A stretch of 23,828 nt of DNA, taken from the NCBI GenBank assembly GCA_030377945.1, contig JAUCGD010000034.1, positions 1 to 23,828 of the forward strand, given 5' to 3'. A model generated the notes under the pieces. It ran no database searches and was not told the origin of the DNA. It saw only the letters and a list, made by a program, of their open reading frames with translations. Below are positions 22,278-23,828 of the stretch, piece after piece. Position numbers and translations under genes: made by a program. Numbering within the stretch: position 1 is the stretch's first letter; each line of letters begins with the position of its first letter. The stretch is from Desulfobacterales bacterium HSG17. Lineage in GTDB: Bacteria; Desulfobacterota; Desulfobacteria; Desulfobacterales; Desulfococcaceae.

Positions 22278-23822
22278 TTAAATATCAAATTTGATTCCCT
22301 GGGCAAGAGGCAGTTCCTTTGACCAGTTTATTGTACATGTCTGCCGTCTCATATATACTTTCCATGCATCTGAGCCTGACTCCCGGCCTCCGCCTGTTTC
22401 CTTTTCTCCTCCAAAGGCTCCGCCTATTTCTGCTCCTGATGTGCCTATATTAACATTGGCAATGCCGCAGTCACTTCCTGCTGCGCTGAGGAAAAATTCA
22501 GATTCACGCATATTGTTTGTAAATATTGCAGATGAAAGCCCCTGGGGTACTGAGTTGTGGATTTCAACAGCCTGTTTTAAATCAGAATATGGAATGATAT
22601 AGAGAATAGGCGCAAATGTTTCCTGTTTTACAATATCCATATCCGGTTTTGCAGCACAGATACACGGTTCCACATAGGTTCCTGAATCGAACAAGCCACC
22701 TGAAAGCACATTGCCGCCGTATAAAATTTTCCCGCCCTGTGCTTTAACCTGTTCAAGCGCAGCCTGCATATCAGCTACTGCTCCTTTGTCAATTAAAGGA
22801 CCCATAAGGGTTTTGGAGTCAAGGGGATCCCCGATTTTTATCTGCTTATATGCACTGGAAAGCCTTTGAACAAGATTATCCAGGATTGATTCATGGGCTA
22901 TTATACGCCTTGTTGTTGTACACCGCTGTCCTGCTGTTCCTGCTGCACCAAATGCAATTGCCATGACTGCCATATCAATATCTGCTTCAGGTGTTACGAT
23001 TATCCCGTTGTTTCCTCCAAGTTCCAGAAGGCTTCTGCCCAGCCGGCCTGCAACTTTTTGGGCCACATGGCGTCCCATATTCACACTGCCTGTTGCAGAA
23101 ATAAGGGGAATACGCCCATCCTCAAGCATAGGCTCTCCCACATCCTTCCTGTTTCCTATAACAAGAGACAGTACTCCATCAGGAACCTTATTGGCTTTCA
23201 GAACTTTATCCATTATTTTAATTGTGGCAACAGCAGTTAAAGGGGTTTTTGATGAAGGTTTCCATATTACGGAATTACCGGCAATAAGGCAGAGCATGGC
23301 ATTCCAGGCCCAGACAGCAACAGGAAAGTTAAATGCAGTAATCACACCTACCGGGCCAAGGGGATGCCACTGCTCATACATCCTGTGTTCAGGCCGTTCA
23401 CTGTGCATGGTCAGCCCGTAGAGCATTCTGGACTGACCAACAGCAAAGTCGGCAATGTCTATCATCTCCTGAACCTCGCCTTCACCTTCAGCCCGGATTT
23501 TCCCCATTTCCAGGGATACCAGTGCGCCTAACTCTTTTTTATTCTCCCTTAAAGCATCTCCAAGCTGTCTTACAATTTCACCTCTTTTGGGAGCTGGGAC
23601 CTTTTTCCATTCCTGGAATGCTTTTTGTGCCTGCGCCACAACCTTTTCATATGTATCTTTGTCTGCACAGCTTATACTTGCTATATTTTTATTGTATAGT
23701 GGAGATACGCTTTCAAGAATACTGCCATTTGTGTTTAACCCATTTGTGTTTAACCATGAACCGTTAAAAGCACCGGATTCCGAATCTGAGATATTCAAAC
23801 TTTTTTTAACAGAGTCTATCAT
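22278..23822 (-). CDS. ALDH7-family aldehyde dehydrogenase (aminoadipate-semialdehyde dehydrogenase-like)
   Basis: This 514-aa NAD(P)+-dependent aldehyde dehydrogenase oxidises an aldehyde to the acid in the cytoplasm. Visible active-site features: Asn165 in TAFNFPVAV, Lys188 in IWKPS, Glu267 in LELGGNN and the nucleophile Cys301 in GQRCTTTRR. ELGGNN together with GQRCTTTRR is typical of the ALDH7/antiquitin branch, whose best-known substrate is 2-aminoadipate 6-semialdehyde of lysine catabolism; the substrate here is not proven. The ATG is 6 bp from the window edge, so the ribosome binding site and neighbours cannot be seen and the start could lie further upstream. The N-terminus carries an in-frame 15-bp duplication. 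It lies about 250 bp upstream of pfaA in the same direction, with a palindrome between them, so co-transcription is uncertain. Confidence 0.9.
   Translation of the reverse strand: MIDSVKKSLNISDSESGAFNGSWLNTNGLNTNGSILESVSPLYNKNIASISCADKDTYEKVVAQAQKAFQEWKKVPAPKRGEIVRQLGDALRENKKELGALVSLEMGKIRAEGEGEVQEMIDIADFAVGQSRMLYGLTMHSERPEHRMYEQWHPLGPVGVITAFNFPVAVWAWNAMLCLIAGNSVIWKPSSKTPLTAVATIKIMDKVLKANKVPDGVLSLVIGNRKDVGEPMLEDGRIPLISATGSVNMGRHVAQKVAGRLGRSLLELGGNNGIIVTPEADIDMAVMAIAFGAAGTAGQRCTTTRRIIAHESILDNLVQRLSSAYKQIKIGDPLDSKTLMGPLIDKGAVADMQAALEQVKAQGGKILYGGNVLSGGLFDSGTYVEPCICAAKPDMDIVKQETFAPILYIIPYSDLKQAVEIHNSVPQGLSSAIFTNNMRESEFFLSAAGSDCGIANVNIGTSGAEIGGAFGGEKETGGGRESGSDAWKVYMRRQTCTINWSKELPLAQGIKFDI
23725..23754. 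repeat. 15-bp perfect tandem duplication in the aldehyde dehydrogenase gene
   Basis: CCATTTGTGTTTAAC is repeated directly (23725-23739 and 23740-23754), giving LNTNG LNTNG in the non-conserved N-terminal extension. Confidence 0.9.
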
Positions 23823-23828
23823 ATTTTT

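Noticed and set aside
1..23828. tRNA or rRNA genes
   Set aside because: I saw no cloverleaf with a conserved T-arm GTTCRA pattern and CCA-like acceptor pairing, and no rRNA-like stretch; the GGTTCA words belong to the inverted-repeat element.

Overview
The window is dominated by a polyunsaturated-fatty-acid (Pfa) synthase-type gene cluster, all on the minus strand. AT-rich DNA, many REP-like palindromes, a Uma2-family protein, a DUF4143 ATPase and degenerate toxin-antitoxin (TA) genes beside a Pfa synthase suggest a sulfate-reducing Desulfobacterota (Desulfobacterales/Desulfonema-like). That assignment is inference; no rRNA or marker gene is present.

Layout, left to right. (1) 99-1437, plus strand: a promoter and a DUF4143 ATPase whose last codons lie inside an inverted repeat. 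(2) 1518-11360, minus strand: pfaC-like (KS-CLF-AT-DH-DH), an unannotated 58-aa ORF and pfaB-like (degenerate CLF remnant plus AT), spaced like an operon. (3) 11390-14091, minus strand: a Uma2 protein and three TA modules (antitoxin fused to a partial PIN domain, antitoxin/ParE, MNT/HEPN). In all three the toxin looks broken while the antitoxin is intact, and the modules are separated by same-orientation copies of one inverted-repeat element. (4) 14109-14684: a gene-free stretch filled with three further palindromic repeat types. (5) 14688-22025, minus strand: pfaA-like (KS-AT-4xACP-KR-DH), with an extended -10 promoter upstream. (6) 22278-23822, minus strand: an ALDH7-type aldehyde dehydrogenase.

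How the genes should work together (established family knowledge plus inference): PfaA carries the growing chain on its tandem ACPs, loads malonyl units with its AT and does ketoreduction. PfaC condenses (KS/CLF) and dehydrates or isomerises with FabA-like DH domains. The AT of PfaC and the paralogous AT of PfaB would handle starter selection or product transfer. No enoyl reductase (PfaD) and no phosphopantetheinyl transferase (PfaE) lies in the window, so the system is incomplete as seen. The product could be a PUFA or another specialised lipid.

Most unusual points: the repeat-punctuated set of TA modules with dead toxins between pfaA and pfaB; a palindromic element embedded in both orientations inside the coding linkers of pfaA; the duplicated CLF-AT unit; and the small ORF between pfaB and pfaC.
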